From positions 1-8,082 of the forward strand of contig WLES01000029.1 in NCBI GenBank assembly GCA_009704155.1: a stretch of DNA of 8,082 nucleotides, given 5' to 3'. A program made the position numbers and the translations under genes. Each line of letters begins with the position of its first letter. The first letter of the stretch is position 1. The notes beneath the pieces are model-generated. The model worked only from the letters and a program-made list of their open reading frames with translations, was not told the origin of the DNA and made no database searches. Source of the stretch: Actinomycetota bacterium. Lineage in GTDB: Bacteria > Actinomycetota > Actinomycetes > Actinomycetales > Microbacteriaceae. Shown here piece by piece: positions 7,301 through 8,082 of this stretch.

Positions 7301-7593
7301 GCTTCCGTTATGGCACCGGCGAGCCGGTGATATCCAGCTTGCCCGCGGGCAAGAACCAGCAGGTGCGTGTCGGTCTCTGCGCGAAGGGTGAGTTCTGAAC
7401 CGAAGACTGTTGCGAGCCCTGTTCCTTCTGCCGCTTCCGCGAACCGGGCGGCACCGTGAAAACCGTCGTGGTCGGTGATGGCGAGCCCCGACAAGCCGAG
7501 CCGTATCGATTCGGCGATGAGTTTCTCGGGGAGTGAAACACCGTCGAGGAAGCTGAAGGCGGTGTGCGCGTGCAGTTCGGCGTAGCGTGGCAT
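4372..7593 (-). CDS. dnaE2: error-prone DNA polymerase III alpha subunit DnaE2
   Basis: The 1073-residue C-family polymerase is the catalytic arm of the ImuA'-ImuB-DnaE2 mutasome, which carries out damage-induced mutagenic translesion synthesis. Residues 1-240 form the PHP domain (LHAHTAFSFLDG, 7-18; TDHDG, 40-44; GSEL, 65-68; H77; C129; GNVHY, 202-206). The palm carries PDIDVDFD with D395 and D397 and, further on, VKFDLLGL with D534, which match the catalytic triad of E. coli DnaE. Next come the fingers, a helix-hairpin-helix region (about 841-900) and an OB fold (about 984-1055, GLVTHRQRPSTAKGITFINL and on). The C-terminal tau-binding domain of replicative DnaE1 is absent, as in DnaE2. A polar insert sits at about 800-837. 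The start is ATG 7593-7591 (MPRYAELHAH, the usual beginning). Its first base is also the final A of the imuB TGA, so translation is probably coupled. The longer open frame upstream only overlaps imuB out of frame. Confidence 0.96.
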   Translation of the reverse strand: MPRYAELHAHTAFSFLDGVSLPEKLIAESIRLGLSGLAITDHDGFHGAARFAEAAEGTGLATVFGSELTLRAETDTHLLVLARGQAGYHRLAGAITEAHLSGGAKHEPRYDLDALTAAAEGSWHILTGCRRGAVRSELPEHRAPNDNDIRRAGIALDELVDRFGHDSVSVELFIRGLPLDDIHNDILWQLAHERKLSVVATGNVHYATPAEYQLATAFAALGSKRSLTDADGYLSPGPVQRLRSPEEMARLFARYPGAVERAADLAQELAFELKKATPHLPSFDLPDGQTPMGKLRELVAEATPRKYPDAPAETLSRIDRELTVIEELDFPGYFLIVHDIVQFARSRRILCQGRGSAANSAVCFLLDITAVDSIYYGLPFERFLSAMRDEPPDIDVDFDTDRREEVIQYVFNKYGRRNAAQVANVITYRPKNAIRDIARAFGHGLDDQNAWSKLVERWRGIDPAEVPEIPAHIVALAHETLTLPRHLGIHSGGMVLTREPVGEVVPIEHARMPGRTVLQWDKDDCAYMGLVKFDLLGLGMLGAINQVFVEIENRFGETWELGTIPREEPAVYDSMCRADVIGVFQIESRAQMGLLPRLKPRCFYDLAIEIAMVRPGPIQGGSVHPYIRRRTGVEPVVYDHPRLEPVLARTLGIPVFQEQLMQMAMAVGGCSAADADVIRRSIGSKRGIERLATIKETLYNGMASNGISGAAADRIYGSLEAFANFGFAESHSLAFSLLVYVSAWLKVHYPAAFLVGLMRSQPMGFYSSATLAADAERHGVEVRVPCIVRSGVESGLEPLTTGANGVTGRDSCLHHNNGPVPPFDRSKPDETAEHRRDGNLAVRMGIADVRGIGRSLAERIVTERAERGPFKGLHDLVRRTGLERTHLENLATAGAFDGWGLSRRNALWQAGHAAHSRAEYLAGLEHTISVPLFDDLTDFDAMVQDRWATGVSPGRHPLQFRRDDLATRGVLTVSDLGSTEPDRRCEVAGLVTHRQRPSTAKGITFINLEDETGVVNVVCSQGLWKAYRPVARSSGALVVRGIVQRSPEGVISIVADRLEPLEFSGTHQSRDFR
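5083..5196 (-). other. polar insert in DnaE2 between fingers and helix-hairpin-helix
   Basis: Residues about 800-837 of DnaE2 (TTGANGVTGRDSC, LHHNNGPVPPFDR, then SKPDETAEHRRDG) are rich in Gly, Pro, Asn, Asp and His. They lie just before AVRMGIADVRGIG, where mycobacterial DnaE2 as I recall it passes almost directly from the last fingers strand to the helix-hairpin-helix. The reading frame and codon use continue undisturbed on both sides, so this is part of the protein and not an insertion artefact. Confidence 0.55.
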
Positions 7594-8082
7594 CAGTCGT
7601 ACCGCGCTTCGATTGTCCAGGTGTCGCCGTCGGAGAGCAGAACCCACGCTGTGCCGATGGTGTCGACGGCTTGAATCCTGAAGTTCAGTGACCCGCCGTC
7701 CCACCAGCGTTCGTGAAGTGGCCACGGCCCGCTCCACGCGATGAGTTCTCGTTGCCGTCCGTTGTGAACGAGCCAGCGCGGAGCCTCTGAGAGGACTTCG
7801 GCTGGGCGAATCGGGGCGGTTCCGTGCAGTTCGACAGGGGTTCCTGTGCGGTAGACGGTCGTGGGAACAAGAGCAGGAAGCGACCCTGGCCACGGCCGAG
7901 CCGGCTCGTGAGTGATGACGGGTTTGTCGCCCCACGGGCTGAATATCTCGCGATCCGCGAGCGTTCTGCCTCCGCCCACCGTGACGCTGAGAACACCCTC
8001 GTGTCCGAGAATGCTTTGAACCCGGGAGAGCACGGAGTGAATTCGGTCGTGGGAAGGCGCTCCCCAAATTCCCTTCTCGAAA
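7593..8082 (-). CDS. imuB: ImuB, catalytically inactive Y-family mutasome scaffold (C-terminal part only)
   Basis: The frame is open from the right edge of the window to TGA 7595-7593, giving about 163 residues of the C-terminal region; the polymerase-like N-terminal two thirds lie outside. The segment matches actinobacterial ImuB from memory. It has GIWG followed by SVLSRVQSILGHEGVL, then VGGGRTLADR, SPWGDKP, RPWPGSLPAL, a variable stretch with PAEVLSEAPRW, then SGPWPLHERWWDGG and the ending TWTIEARYD. In the mutasome ImuB binds the beta clamp, ImuA' and DnaE2 but has lost polymerase catalysis (family knowledge; not visible here). The GTG at 8033 is internal. The position corresponding to the clamp-binding hexamer QLPLWG of mycobacterial ImuB appears to be EKGIWG (8061-8078). 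Its TGA overlaps the dnaE2 ATG by one base, and imuA' would be expected further upstream. Confidence 0.87.
   Translation of the reverse strand, partial: FEKGIWGAPSHDRIHSVLSRVQSILGHEGVLSVTVGGGRTLADREIFSPWGDKPVITHEPARPWPGSLPALVPTTVYRTGTPVELHGTAPIRPAEVLSEAPRWLVHNGRQRELIAWSGPWPLHERWWDGGSLNFRIQAVDTIGTAWVLLSDGDTWTIEARYD
8061..8078 (-). other. imuB: candidate beta-clamp-binding hexamer of ImuB
   Basis: The six codons read EKGIWG. Mycobacterial ImuB carries QLPLWG at the start of its C-terminal region, with Q and LW contacting the clamp pocket. Here the hydrophobic-W-G part remains but the leading Gln is replaced by Glu. It lies only 4 bases from the window edge, so the alignment is tentative. Confidence 0.4.

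Noticed and set aside
4372..8067. Open frame of 1231 codons with a start well upstream of the dnaE2 ATG
   Set aside because: The first about 158 codons overlap imuB in another frame, contain low-complexity Arg-rich sequence and match no DnaE2. The family start MPRYAELHAH is at 7593.

Overview
The window looks like ordinary chromosome from an actinobacterium. G and C dominate third codon positions without being extreme, GTG starts occur, genes abut or overlap by a base, and the mutasome polymerases have the actinobacterial ImuB/DnaE2 form. The DnaE2 insert and the DinB tail resemble what I recall from Microbacteriaceae, so a moderately GC-rich member of that family is my best guess. This is an inference from protein character, not a search result.

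Layout: (a) 1-603, plus strand: the 3' two thirds of an alpha/beta hydrolase. (b) 608-1728, minus strand: a two-gene unit in which a histidine phosphatase is followed, with a one-base stop/start overlap, by a YbaK-type aminoacyl-tRNA deacylase. (c) 1729-1769: a very short divergent intergenic region with a -10-like element placed so that the rightward transcript would start on the A of the start codon (leaderless). (d) 1770-4375, plus strand: DUF805 membrane protein, TrmH/SpoU RNA 2'-O-methyltransferase and DNA polymerase IV (dinB), tightly packed as one operon. (e) 4372-8082, minus strand: error-prone DNA polymerase dnaE2, preceded by and translationally coupled to the C-terminal part of imuB, which runs off the right edge.

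The functional core is DNA damage tolerance. DnaE2 and ImuB are two parts of the ImuA'-ImuB-DnaE2 mutasome, in which ImuB is a non-catalytic Y-family scaffold that brings DnaE2 to the beta clamp. The catalytic Y-family polymerase DinB lies tail-to-tail with dnaE2, and the two stop codons sit in one CTAG. The remaining genes are housekeeping: translation quality control, RNA methylation, a phosphatase and a small membrane protein.

No RNA gene, mobile element, CRISPR array or convincing rho-independent terminator was seen, and no gene-free stretch is longer than about 41 bases. I found no wholly new system. The most useful leads are the overlapping dinB/dnaE2 convergence, the non-canonical clamp-binding segments in DinB and ImuB, the PHP metal site and lineage-type insert of DnaE2, and the probable leaderless promoter.
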